Origin: Streptomyces luteolus
Lineage (GTDB): Bacteria; Actinomycetota; Actinomycetes; Streptomycetales; Streptomycetaceae
NCBI RefSeq assembly: GCF_029968015.1
Contig: NZ_JASCIS010000009.1
Location: forward strand, 124,001 to 188,000
Direction of reading: 5' to 3'
DNA length: 64,000 nt
The notes under the pieces are model-generated. The model made no database searches and was not told where the DNA came from. It worked only from the letters and a program-made list of their open reading frames with translations. A program made the position numbers and the translations under genes. The number at the start of each line of letters is the position of its first letter. Positions within the stretch are counted from its first letter, which is position 1. Below are positions 7,857 to 15,612 of the stretch, in pieces.

Positions 7857-7970
7857 GTGCGTCCCACCCCCGGTTTCGGCGCCGGGAGCCTATCAACTTC
7901 CCTGTTTTCAGGGGGAGTTATGGAGTCATGTAGCCAGGGAGTCATGTAGTTATGGAGCAGTGGCTGTACG

Positions 7971-8714
7971 TCAGCAGGTCAGGTTGTCGCCCGGCGTCGT
8001 GCCGAGGATGCCGGTGATGCGCTTGTAGTTGTCGACCCTGCTCTGCACCTGGCCGGGGTTGCCGCCGTCGCACTCCAGGCTGCCGTTGATGGCGCGGATG
8101 GTCTCGCCGAAGCCCGCTCCGTTGACCATCGCGTCGTGCGGGGTCATCGTGCCGGGGCCGGACTGGGTGTTCCAGTACCAGAGGCCGGTCTTCCAGGCGA
8201 CGGCCGAGTCCTTCTCCACCTTCCACGGGTCGTTGAGCAGGTCGATGCCGAGGGCGTCACCGGCGGCCTTGTAGTTGAAGTTCCAGCTCAGCTGGATCGG
8301 CCCCCGGCCGTAGTACGCGGCCTGGCCCGCGGGGCAGCCGTAGGGCTGGTTCGCGTCGCAGTAGTGGGGGTAGTTGTCCTCGTTCTGCTCGACCACGTGC
8401 ACCAGGCCGCCGGTCTCGTGTCCGACGTTGGCGAGGAACGCGGCGGCCTCCTGCTTCTTGACCGTGTCGCTGCCGGTGTTGGCGAACGCCGGGTACGCGT
8501 CGAGCGCGGCGGTGAGGCCCTCGTACGTGTAGAAGGCGTTGCGGTTCGGGTAGATCTGCTCGAACTGTGCCTTGCTGACGATGAATTCGGCTGCCTTGCC
8601 CCGGTCCTTGTCGGGCTTGACCTGGGCGGCCTGTGAGGTCATGGGCATGACAATGAAGAGTGCGCAGGTGGCTATGAGCGAAGCCAGCGCGGCCACGATG
8701 CGAGTCCTCGACAT
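7971..8714 (-). CDS. Secreted family 19 chitinase (catalytic domain only)
   Basis: 247 residues. A signal peptide (residues 1 to about 30, ending TSQAAQ) precedes a GH19 domain with the NVGHETGG motif; Glu100 is the likely catalytic acid and Glu109/Glu112 are candidates for the base. YYGRGPIQLSWNFNY is the typical substrate-cleft block. It should cleave chitin outside the cell. No carbohydrate-binding module is present, unlike ChiF/ChiG-type enzymes with extra domains. AAGGGAG is placed correctly before the ATG at 8714. A DasR-like palindrome lies about 55 bp upstream. Confidence 0.94.
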   Translation of the reverse strand: MSRTRIVAALASLIATCALFIVMPMTSQAAQVKPDKDRGKAAEFIVSKAQFEQIYPNRNAFYTYEGLTAALDAYPAFANTGSDTVKKQEAAAFLANVGHETGGLVHVVEQNEDNYPHYCDANQPYGCPAGQAAYYGRGPIQLSWNFNYKAAGDALGIDLLNDPWKVEKDSAVAWKTGLWYWNTQSGPGTMTPHDAMVNGAGFGETIRAINGSLECDGGNPGQVQSRVDNYKRITGILGTTPGDNLTC

Positions 8715-8766
8715 CGGTGACTCCCTTGCGGTGGGGGCTTGTGGGGGTGGCCGCACTCAACCGCAT

Positions 8767-8778
8767 TGGTCTGTACCA
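8767..8778. promoter_or_regulatory. Candidate DasR operator (dre-like) upstream of the chitinase
   Basis: TGGTCTGTACCA is 53-64 bp upstream of the chitinase start. It matches the dre core TGGTCTAGACCA at 10 of 12 positions and keeps both half-sites TGGT and ACCA. Chitinases are known DasR targets in Streptomyces. Assignment rests on the match and position. Confidence 0.6.
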
Positions 8779-8841
8779 TGTCAACAGGACGTGCGAGGGC
8801 AACTTCCCTCGTACACAAGGAGATTGACGCCTGGGCGATCG

Positions 8842-10188
8842 CTACGGCGTCACGATGTGGACCGGCCCCGGACGGTCGCCCGCCGACGTCAGGTGCCGGA
8901 TGAACCAGTCCCGCGCGAGGTCCGCGACCTGGTCGAGGGCTCCGGGCTCCTCGAAGAGATGGGTGGCCCTCGGGACGATCTCCAGCCGGTTCTCGCAGTG
9001 GAGTTCGGCCTGGGCGGCCCGGTTGAGGTCGATGACCAGCGAGTCGTCGCCGCCGACGATCAGCAGGGTCGGCGCCTCCACGTCGCCGAGCCGGGGAGCG
9101 GCGAGGTCGGGCCGGCCGCCGCGCGACACCACGGCGCCGACCGCCGCGTCGCCCGCGGCCGCCCGCAGCGCGGCGGCGGCACCCGTGCTGGCACCGAAGT
9201 AGCCGATGGGCAGGGACTCGCGCTCGCGCAGCCAGCGCGTCGCGCCGAGCAGCCGGTCCGCCAGGGTGTCGATGTCGAAGACATTGCGGCGGTCGCCCTC
9301 CTCGTCCGGGGTGAGGAGATCGAAGAGGAGCGTGCCGAGACCGGCCTCGCGCAGCGCCGTCGCCACCCAGCGGTTGCGCGGGCTGTGCCGGCTGCTGCCC
9401 GAGCCGTGCGCGAACATCACCACGGCCTCGGCGCCCTCAGGCAGCGCGAGGTCCCCGGCGAGCCGGACCGCACCGGCGTCCACCTCGACCTCCAGCTCCT
9501 CCGCGACCTCGACGCCCACCCCGGTCACGTGCGGGTGGGCCGCCGCGGCGCGGGACAGCAGGGCGATCACCTCCTCGTCGGAGGTCTGCGAGAAGTCCCG
9601 GTACCACTCGCCCACGGACCCGAACAGGTGCGGCGCGGACAGGCACACCACCTCGTCGGCCACCGCACGCATCCGCTCCGCCGTGTCCGCGGGCGCCGTG
9701 GGCACGGCGAGGACCACACGGGCCGCGCCCTGCGCCCGTGCGACCCGGCAGGCCGCCGCGGCCGTCGCGCCGGTCGCGATCCCGTCGTCCACGACGACGG
9801 CCGTACGCCCCTCGACCCGCACCCGGTCGCGGCCCTCGCGGTACCGCTCGGCCCGCCGCCGCAGCTCCTGCGCCTCGCGCTGCTCGACCGCCGCCATCTG
9901 GTCCGCGTCGACCCCGGCGTGCCGCACGATGTCCTCGCTCAGCACCCGCACGCCGCCCTCGCCGATCGCGCCGAAGCCCAGCTCCGGCTGGCGGGGGACG
10001 CCGAGTTTGCGTACGACGATCACGTCGAGCGGGGCATCGAGAGCCCGGGCCACTTCAAACGCCACCGGCAGTCCGCCCCGCGGCAGACCGAGCACGACGG
10101 GTCGCTCGCCCTTCAGGTGGCGCACTGCCTCGGCGAGGCGCAGCCCCGCATCCTCACGGTCCTGGAACAGCATGGCCGCTCGCCCCAT
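8842..10188 (-). CDS. Phosphoribosyltransferase fused to a dienelactone-hydrolase-like alpha/beta hydrolase
   Basis: 448 residues. The N-terminal half (about 1-210) is a type I phosphoribosyltransferase domain with the PRPP loop VVVDDGIATGATAAAA near residues 126-141 and an early VLGLPRGGLPVAFEVA block. The C-terminal half (about 235-440) is an alpha/beta hydrolase with the nucleophile elbow GYFGASTGAA, a PTLLIVGGDDSLV strand before the acid, and ATHLFEEPG carrying the likely catalytic His. Fusions of this type are found in several actinobacteria; their substrate is unknown. Start at 10188 was preferred over 10173; neither has a good ribosome site. Confidence 0.88.
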   Translation of the reverse strand: MGRAAMLFQDREDAGLRLAEAVRHLKGERPVVLGLPRGGLPVAFEVARALDAPLDVIVVRKLGVPRQPELGFGAIGEGGVRVLSEDIVRHAGVDADQMAAVEQREAQELRRRAERYREGRDRVRVEGRTAVVVDDGIATGATAAAACRVARAQGAARVVLAVPTAPADTAERMRAVADEVVCLSAPHLFGSVGEWYRDFSQTSDEEVIALLSRAAAAHPHVTGVGVEVAEELEVEVDAGAVRLAGDLALPEGAEAVVMFAHGSGSSRHSPRNRWVATALREAGLGTLLFDLLTPDEEGDRRNVFDIDTLADRLLGATRWLRERESLPIGYFGASTGAAAALRAAAGDAAVGAVVSRGGRPDLAAPRLGDVEAPTLLIVGGDDSLVIDLNRAAQAELHCENRLEIVPRATHLFEEPGALDQVADLARDWFIRHLTSAGDRPGPVHIVTP

Positions 10189-10351
10189 CTCAGCGGATCC
10201 CGACGGGCACACGCACCCGCCCTCGCTCTACCCGTACCCCCTGCCTGACTCCCTTCACGGTGAACGGCAAACCGGCACCGACCCGCTGCGCGTTCGTACG
10301 GGGGTGACTGCCGTCGGTCGTATCGAGCGAGCAGGCCGTGACGAGGGCGCC

Positions 10352-10470
10352 CGATAGGGGCGCGGGGAACTGCGCGACCAGCCACGACGGCGCGAAAGCC
10401 GAACGACGGCAGGGGAAGCCCCTCCGGCGTATGAGGAGCCGGGGCCCGGGGGCGGAGCCCCCAGGGGGTG
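10352..10470. repeat. Streptomycete intergenic repeat element with hairpin
   Basis: The block GGGGCGCGGGGAACTGCGCG followed by ACCAGCCACGACGG is a sequence recalled as recurring between genes in many Streptomyces chromosomes. It is followed by GGAAGCCCCTCCGGCG and the hairpin GGGGGCGGAGCCCCC (10449-10463), which also recurs as a unit. The rest of the 10.2-10.58 kb gap shows no coding signal. It may act as a terminator for the neighbouring transcripts. Confidence 0.75.
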
Positions 10471-10579
10471 CCCCACGACCACCCGCACAAGCCCCCGCTG
10501 AGCCCCCAAGCCCGCGCGGGGCGACAATAGGAGTCGAGACCGCGGAACGCGCCCGCCGGTGCGGAGAGGCGGGAGGAAG

Positions 10580-11326
10580 ATGCCGTATGTGACGGTCACC
10601 GCCCTGAGCCACCCGGGGCTCATGCGCGAGCACAACGAGGACAGTCTGGCCGTCGGGCCGTGGACGCTGTGCGCCACCGTGACGGAGAACCCGCAGACGC
10701 TGGGGTTCCCGCTCGGCACGCCGCTGGTCGTCGCGGTCGCCGACGGCATCGGAGGCCAGCCCGCCGGGGAGGTCGCGAGCAGTCTCGTGGTCCGGCACCT
10801 GGCCTCGCTCGGAACCACCCTGGACAGCGAACAGGCCGTGAAGGACGCCCTGAACGTCTGCAACCGCTCCGTGTACGCGGCCGCCGACGGAGACCCGCAT
10901 CTGACGGCCATGGGGACGACGGTCGCGGGCGTCGTCGTGCTCGAACGGGACCTGCTCGTGTTCAACGTGGGCGACAGCAGAGTGCTCGACGTGACCAGCA
11001 GGCACGAGATGCTGCACCGGCTCACCGTCGACGACAACCCGCCGCTGCAACCGGGCCGGCGCACCACCTCGGTCCTCACCCAGGCGCTCGGCGGCGCCCC
11101 GAGCTTCACTGCGATCAGCCCGCATGTCAGCACCCGGCCGCTGAGCACCGGCGAGCGCTACCTGGTCTGCACCGACGGCCTCACCGACCCCGTGCAGGAG
11201 GACCGCCTGGACGCCGTGCTGCGCAGCAGCGACGGCGGACGGGCGGCCTTCGCGCTCTGGAAGTCGGCCATCGACGCGGGCGGCCCGGACAACATCACGC
11301 TGGCGTTGATCAGCGTCGTGGACTGA
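10580..11326 (+). CDS. PP2C-type serine/threonine protein phosphatase
   Basis: 248 residues, a complete minimal PP2C domain. The metal-binding and structural motifs are all present: REHNEDS (residues 16-22), VADGIGG (54-60), MGTTVAG, NVGDSRV, CTDGLTD and GPDNITL. It removes phosphate from Ser/Thr, typically opposing Ser/Thr kinases. The ATG at 10580 has GGAGGAAG immediately upstream. The CapA gene follows after 70 bp on the same strand, separated by an imperfect repeat of GGCAGGGGCGCGGC. Confidence 0.92.
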   Translation: MPYVTVTALSHPGLMREHNEDSLAVGPWTLCATVTENPQTLGFPLGTPLVVAVADGIGGQPAGEVASSLVVRHLASLGTTLDSEQAVKDALNVCNRSVYAAADGDPHLTAMGTTVAGVVVLERDLLVFNVGDSRVLDVTSRHEMLHRLTVDDNPPLQPGRRTTSVLTQALGGAPSFTAISPHVSTRPLSTGERYLVCTDGLTDPVQEDRLDAVLRSSDGGRAAFALWKSAIDAGGPDNITLALISVVD

Positions 11327-11396
11327 CCGCCGGTCCCGGTGGCAGGGGCGCGGCGACCGACTGGCAGGGGCGCGGCCGACCGACGGAGGGCCCGCA

Positions 11397-12503
11397 ATGA
11401 TCACGCTGTTCGTCTGCGGCGACGTCATGCTGGGCCGCGGCGTGGACCAGATCCTGCCGCACCCCGGCGACCCCGAACTGCGCGAGGGCTACGTGCGCGA
11501 CGCCCGCGACTACGTCAGCCTCGCCGAGGCCGCCACCGGTCCCGTGCCGCGCCCGGTCGACTTCACCTGGCCGTGGGGCGACGCCCTGGAGATCCTGGAC
11601 GCCGCCGCGCCCGACGCCCGCCTGGTCAACCTGGAGACCAGCGTCACGAGCACCGGCAGCTTCGCCCCCGACAAGGCCATCCACTACCGCATGCACCCCG
11701 CCAACCTGCCCTGCCTGACGGCCGCCCGGCCCGACGTCTGCGTCCTGGCCAACAACCACGTCCTCGACTTCGGCCGCGTCGGCCTCGCCGACACCCTCGA
11801 CTCGCTCGCCGACGCGGGACTGCGCACTGCGGGCGCGGGCCGCGACGCCACCGCGGCCGAGCGGCCCGCGTCCGTCCCGCTCGCCCCGAGCCACCGGCTC
11901 CTGGTCTTCGCCGTCGGCATGCCCTCCAGCGGCGTCCCGAACGACTGGGCGGCGGGCGAGGGCCGCAGCGGGGTGAGCTTCGTCGCCGGTACCTCCGCCG
12001 CCGTCAGGGCCCAAGTCGTCAGCCGCGTAAGGAAGTCGAAACGGCCCGGGGACCTCGCCGTGGTCTCGGTCCACTGGGGCTCCAACTGGGGTTACGACGT
12101 GACCCGGGGCCAGGTCGCCTTCGCGCACGCCCTGATCGACGCCGGCGCGGACCTCGTCCACGGCCACTCGTCGCACCACGTCCGCCCGCCGGAGGTGTAC
12201 GCCGGGCGACTCGTCCTGTACGGCTGCGGCGACCTGATCAACGACTACGAAGGCATCACCGGGTACGAGCGCTACCGCGACGACCTGCGGCTCCTCCACC
12301 TCGTCTCGCTCGACCCGGACACCGGCCGGCTGATCCACCTGCGCATCGTCCCGCTCCAAGCCCGCCGGATGAGCCTGAGCCGCGCCTCGGCTCAGGACCA
12401 CCGGTGGCTCGGCTCGCTCCTCGACCGGATCTCCGAGGGCTTCCGGCCGTGCGTCACGTCCGACCCGCGCGGCCTCATGCTGGTGCCGCGGTCCGAGGAC
12501 TGA
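11397..12503 (+). CDS. CapA-family protein (poly-gamma-glutamate-synthesis-type metallophosphatase fold)
   Basis: 368 residues with the PGA_cap domain: CGDVMLGRG (residues 7-15), NLETSVTS, ANNHVLDFG, HWGSNWGY and GHSSHHVRPPEVY, followed by LYGCGDLINDYEG. The fold is calcineurin-like. CapA proteins act in poly-gamma-glutamate capsule formation in Bacillus, but the family is broad and there are no capB or capC genes here. No signal peptide is evident. It may be co-transcribed with the PP2C gene. Confidence 0.88.
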   Translation: MITLFVCGDVMLGRGVDQILPHPGDPELREGYVRDARDYVSLAEAATGPVPRPVDFTWPWGDALEILDAAAPDARLVNLETSVTSTGSFAPDKAIHYRMHPANLPCLTAARPDVCVLANNHVLDFGRVGLADTLDSLADAGLRTAGAGRDATAAERPASVPLAPSHRLLVFAVGMPSSGVPNDWAAGEGRSGVSFVAGTSAAVRAQVVSRVRKSKRPGDLAVVSVHWGSNWGYDVTRGQVAFAHALIDAGADLVHGHSSHHVRPPEVYAGRLVLYGCGDLINDYEGITGYERYRDDLRLLHLVSLDPDTGRLIHLRIVPLQARRMSLSRASAQDHRWLGSLLDRISEGFRPCVTSDPRGLMLVPRSED

Positions 12504-12574
12504 CGGGACGGACGCCGGTGCGGCCCGCCCGCGTTGGCGCATACTGGAAGTGACTCCGAGGTGTGGAGGCGGAA

Positions 12575-12730
12575 ATGATCATTCTCGGATTGATTCTGCT
12601 GGCCATCGGCCTGATCGCCGGCATTTCTCTGCTCACGACGATCGGTGTGGTTCTGGTCGCCATCGGGGCGGTTCTCTGGCTCCTCGGAGCATTCGGACAC
12701 GCGGTCGGCGGACGGCCGCACTACTGGTAA
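12575..12730 (+). CDS. DUF6131-like small hydrophobic protein
   Basis: 51 residues: a long hydrophobic stretch with two short membrane helices separated by GISLLTTIG, then a GHAVGGRPHYW tail. This composition and tail are typical of a small conserved streptomycete family annotated as DUF6131. GGAGG sits 6-7 bases before the ATG. Function unknown; it is probably a membrane micro-protein. It is followed by strong RNA hairpins and the DUF2180 gene. Confidence 0.8.
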   Translation: MIILGLILLAIGLIAGISLLTTIGVVLVAIGAVLWLLGAFGHAVGGRPHYW

Positions 12731-12752
12731 GCAGGCAAGGCTCTGCTGAATT

Positions 12753-12819
12753 GAGTACGGATCTCTCGGGCCGGACATGTCAGGACGGCCCGAGAGATCT
12801 GTCCCGTAGGGACGTACTC
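12753..12819 (+). terminator. Nested hairpins between two small genes (terminator or structured leader)
   Basis: A 14-bp perfect stem (arms 12760-12773 and 12786-12799, GATCTCTCGGGCCG and its complement) is followed by a small hairpin GTCCC-GTA-GGGAC (12801-12813). Both are enclosed by GAGTAC (12753-12758) pairing with GTACTC (12814-12819). The 14-bp stem alone could end transcription of the upstream small gene. The enclosing stem suggests a three-way junction just upstream of the DUF2180 ribosome site. Confidence 0.7.
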
Positions 12820-12843
12820 GGCTACTCGGCTAGGAGGAGCGCT

Positions 12844-13056
12844 GTGGGCATGAACTGCTACGAATGCGTCAACCAGGGCCTCACCTCGGACGCGGTCGCC
12901 GTGTGCCGACTGTGCGGCGCCGCCGTCTGCACGGCGCACGTCCGCACGGAGCCGGTCCAGATCCGCGAGTCGGCCAACCCCGGAAAGGTCGTCCACGACC
13001 GCCCGGCCCGGCAGTTGACCTGCGTGGTGTGCAGCGCGGCGGAGGAATCACGCTGA
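12844..13056 (+). CDS. DUF2180-like small zinc-ribbon protein
   Basis: 70 residues with three Cys pairs or near pairs (CYEC, CRLC, CVVC) and a His (TAHV), consistent with a small zinc-binding protein of the DUF2180 group. AGGAGG at 12832-12837 is 6 bases from GTG 12844 and 12 from ATG 12850, so the GTG was preferred; the family often starts at MNCYEC. No function is known. Confidence 0.75.
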   Translation: MGMNCYECVNQGLTSDAVAVCRLCGAAVCTAHVRTEPVQIRESANPGKVVHDRPARQLTCVVCSAAEESR

Positions 13057-13061
13057 CACCG

Positions 13062-13089
13062 CGGAGGGGCTGAGCCGCCAGCCCCTCCG
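13062..13089. terminator. Bidirectional hairpin terminator
   Basis: A 10-bp perfect stem CGGAGGGGCT / AGCCCCTCCG with an 8-base loop lies between the convergent DUF2180-like and aldehyde dehydrogenase genes. Confidence 0.8.
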
Positions 13090-13093
13090 GCGC

Positions 13094-14584
13094 TCAGCGG
13101 CCGTGATGGTGCATCACGTGCTTCGTGCGCGCGTAGTCGTCCAGCGCGTACAGCGACAGGTCGCGGCCGTAGCCAGAGCCCTTGAAGCCGCCCCACGGGA
13201 CCTCGTTGGCCAGGGTGAGGTGCGCGTTGACCCAGACCGTGCCGAAGTCCAGGCGGGCCGCGACGCTGTGGCCGCGGCGCCCGCTCTCCGTCCACACCGA
13301 CGCGGCGAGGCCGAACGGCACGTCGTTGGCGCGGCGCACCGCCTCGTCCTCGTCGGTGAAGGTCTCCACCGTGACGACCGGGCCGAAGACCTCCTCGCGG
13401 GCGATCTCCGCGCCCTCGGACACGTCCGTGAGCACGGTCGGGGCGACGAACCAGCCGGGCCCGTCGAGCGCCCCGCCGCCGACCACCGCGCGGGCACCGC
13501 CCGCGACGGCCTTGTCCAGATGCGCGAGCACCCGGTCGTAGTGCGCCTTGGAGACCAGCGAGCCCATCTCCACGTCCTCGCCCGCGCGCGGGTCGCCGAC
13601 GACGATCTCGCCGACCTCGCGTACGAGATGCTCCACGAACCGGTCCGCGACCGAAGCGTGCACGAGCACCCGGCAACCGGCGCCGCACTCCTGCCCGGAG
13701 TTCCAGTAACCGGCGGTGCGCAGGGCCGAGGCGGCGGCCTTCAGGTCGGCGTCCTCGAAGACCACGACCGGTGCTTTGCCGCCCAGCTCCAGGTGCACCC
13801 GCTTCAGCGTGTCCGCCGCCGTACGGGCCACCGCGCGGCCGCTGCCGACCGAGCCCGTCAGGGCGACCATCGCGATGTCCGGGTGCTCGGCGAGCCGGTG
13901 CCCGACCGTCGGGCCGAGCCCCGTCACGACGTTCACGACGCCCGCGGGCAGCAGGTCGCCGACCAGCTCCGCGAACTTCAACGTCGTCAGCGGCGTCTGC
14001 TCGGACGGCTTGATGACCACGCTGTTGCCCGCCGCGAGCGCGGGCGCGAGCTTCCAGGCGGCCATCATCAGCGGGTAGTTCCACGGCGTGACGACCCCGA
14101 CGACCCCGAGCGGCTCACGCAGGATGACCGATAGATGGTCGGTGGCGTACTCCCCTGCGGCCATGGACGTGGTCGCGCGCAGGGCGCCCGCCATGAAGCG
14201 GAACGTGTCGATCGTGCCGTCGACGTCGTCGCGGGCCACGGCCAGGGGTTTGCCCGTGTTGGCCATCTCCAGGCGTACGACGACGTCGGCGTGGTCGGCG
14301 AGCCGGCCGGCGATCCGGTGAAGGAGCGCCGATCGGTCGGCGGGCACCAGGCGGGCCCACCGCTCCTGCGCGGCGAGCGCGGCCCGCACGGCCCGGTCGA
14401 CATCGGCGGCACCGCCCTCCGGGATCCGGGCGATGACCTCCTCCGTGCACGGGTCGACGACATCGGTGAACTGCTCGTGCTGCGCGTCCAGGAAGGCGCC
14501 GTCGATGTAGTGGCGGGCCGGCGGCAGATCGCCCTCGTGGAGGAGCGGGGCCGGGGCGGCGGCGCGGCGGACGGGTGCGGTCAT
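13094..14584 (-). CDS. NAD-dependent aldehyde dehydrogenase (aminobutyraldehyde-dehydrogenase-like)
   Basis: 496 residues, a full ALDH. It carries the oxyanion Asn in TPWNYP, the general-base Glu in HLELGGKAP and the catalytic Cys in GQECGAGCR (about residue 296), and ends in the KGSGYGRDLS block. The active-site context resembles gamma-aminobutyraldehyde or betaine-aldehyde dehydrogenases, and a 2-oxoglutarate-semialdehyde or similar aldehyde is also possible. It is the last gene of the leftward cassette FAD enzyme - DapA-like - ALDH, 55 bp after the DapA-like stop. The pathway's aldehyde is probably made by the DapA-like enzyme. Confidence 0.93.
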   Translation of the reverse strand: MTAPVRRAAAPAPLLHEGDLPPARHYIDGAFLDAQHEQFTDVVDPCTEEVIARIPEGGAADVDRAVRAALAAQERWARLVPADRSALLHRIAGRLADHADVVVRLEMANTGKPLAVARDDVDGTIDTFRFMAGALRATTSMAAGEYATDHLSVILREPLGVVGVVTPWNYPLMMAAWKLAPALAAGNSVVIKPSEQTPLTTLKFAELVGDLLPAGVVNVVTGLGPTVGHRLAEHPDIAMVALTGSVGSGRAVARTAADTLKRVHLELGGKAPVVVFEDADLKAAASALRTAGYWNSGQECGAGCRVLVHASVADRFVEHLVREVGEIVVGDPRAGEDVEMGSLVSKAHYDRVLAHLDKAVAGGARAVVGGGALDGPGWFVAPTVLTDVSEGAEIAREEVFGPVVTVETFTDEDEAVRRANDVPFGLAASVWTESGRRGHSVAARLDFGTVWVNAHLTLANEVPWGGFKGSGYGRDLSLYALDDYARTKHVMHHHGR

Positions 14585-14638
14585 GAGGGTGACTTCCTTA
14601 CGTCGTGGGCCGGTCGGGGCGGTGACCGGTCCCGGCGG

Positions 14639-15574
14639 TCACTGAGCGTGCGTCAGCTCGGGCAGGGCCTTCAGGGCGGCCGCGATCCGCGTACGCGTCT
14701 CCGTGTCCACCGGCAGCATCGGCTCGCGCGGGCCGCCGACGGGAAGCCCCAGCTCCTCCAGGGCGGCCTTGACGGCGGGGATGAACGGGGCGGACATCAG
14801 GGTGTCCATGAGGGGGTAGATCCGGTCCCACCGCTCGCGCGCCCCGGCGAGGTCCCCGGCGACCAACGACCGGTGGACGGCGACCAGTTGGGCGGGCATC
14901 ACGTTCGCCGTACCGGCCATCACGCCGGCCGCGCCCTCGGCGACGGCGGCGAGCAGCAGGGCGTCCCAGCCGATGAACGTCGAGACCACGTCGCCGTGGT
15001 GGTGGATCAGCTTCCCGGCCTGGGACATGTCGCCGGTGGTGTCCTTGATGTACTTGATGTTCTGGTGCTTGCGGGCGAGCGCGCCGACCGTGTCCGGATC
15101 GAGGTTCACGCCGGTGGCGCCCGGCAGGTTGTAGAGCATGACCGGGACCTGCACGGAGTCGGCGACGGTGCCCAGGTAGTGCAGCGTCTCGTCCATGGTC
15201 AGCGGCTCGTAGTACGGGGTGACGACCATCAGGACGTCGGCCCCGGCGGCCTCGGCGTGCTGCGAGAGGGCGACGGCCTCGCGGGTGCCCACGGCGCCGG
15301 TCTGCGCGATGACGGGGACGCGGCCCGCGGCCTGCTCGACGACGGTCTCGACGAGCAGGCGCCGCTCGTCCCCGGTCATGGCCGCGAACTCGCCGGTGGA
15401 GCCGCAGGCGACGACGCCGTCGACACCGCCGTCCACGCTCCGGTCCACGAGCCGGCGCAGCAGCCGCGTGTCGATGGAGCCGTCGGTGGCGTAGGGCGTG
15501 GCGAGTGCGGTGAGGATTCCGGTGAGCTGATCGGTCCTGGAAGTCCAGGAAGTCCTGGATGTCATGGAAGTCAT
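14639..15574 (-). CDS. DapA/N-acetylneuraminate-lyase superfamily enzyme
   Basis: 311 residues, a TIM barrel. The Schiff-base Lys lies in IKYIKDTTGD and the Tyr in VMLYNLPG. ACGSTGEF is the pyruvate carboxylate-binding site. Related reactions include dihydrodipicolinate synthesis and the deaminase/dehydratase steps of hydroxyproline and sugar-acid catabolism; the neighbouring ALDH favours a catabolic role. Start at 15574 has GAGAG eight bases upstream; a TTG six bases earlier is possible. The first 13 residues (TSMTSRTSWTSRT) come from a 9-bp tandem repeat that includes the start codon. Confidence 0.88.
   Translation of the reverse strand: MTSMTSRTSWTSRTDQLTGILTALATPYATDGSIDTRLLRRLVDRSVDGGVDGVVACGSTGEFAAMTGDERRLLVETVVEQAAGRVPVIAQTGAVGTREAVALSQHAEAAGADVLMVVTPYYEPLTMDETLHYLGTVADSVQVPVMLYNLPGATGVNLDPDTVGALARKHQNIKYIKDTTGDMSQAGKLIHHHGDVVSTFIGWDALLLAAVAEGAAGVMAGTANVMPAQLVAVHRSLVAGDLAGARERWDRIYPLMDTLMSAPFIPAVKAALEELGLPVGGPREPMLPVDTETRTRIAAALKALPELTHAQ
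15535..15574. repeat. 9-bp tandem repeat covering a start codon
   Basis: Units TCCTGGAAG, TCCAGGAAG, TCCTGGATG, TCATGGAAG and TCAT run from 15535 to the start codon of the DapA-like gene. They keep the frame and encode a Thr/Ser/Arg-rich N-terminus absent from ordinary DapA enzymes. Confidence 0.9.
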
Positions 15575-15612
15575 AGTCAAACTCTCTGATACGTAAGGGA
15601 ACTGATGGGCAG

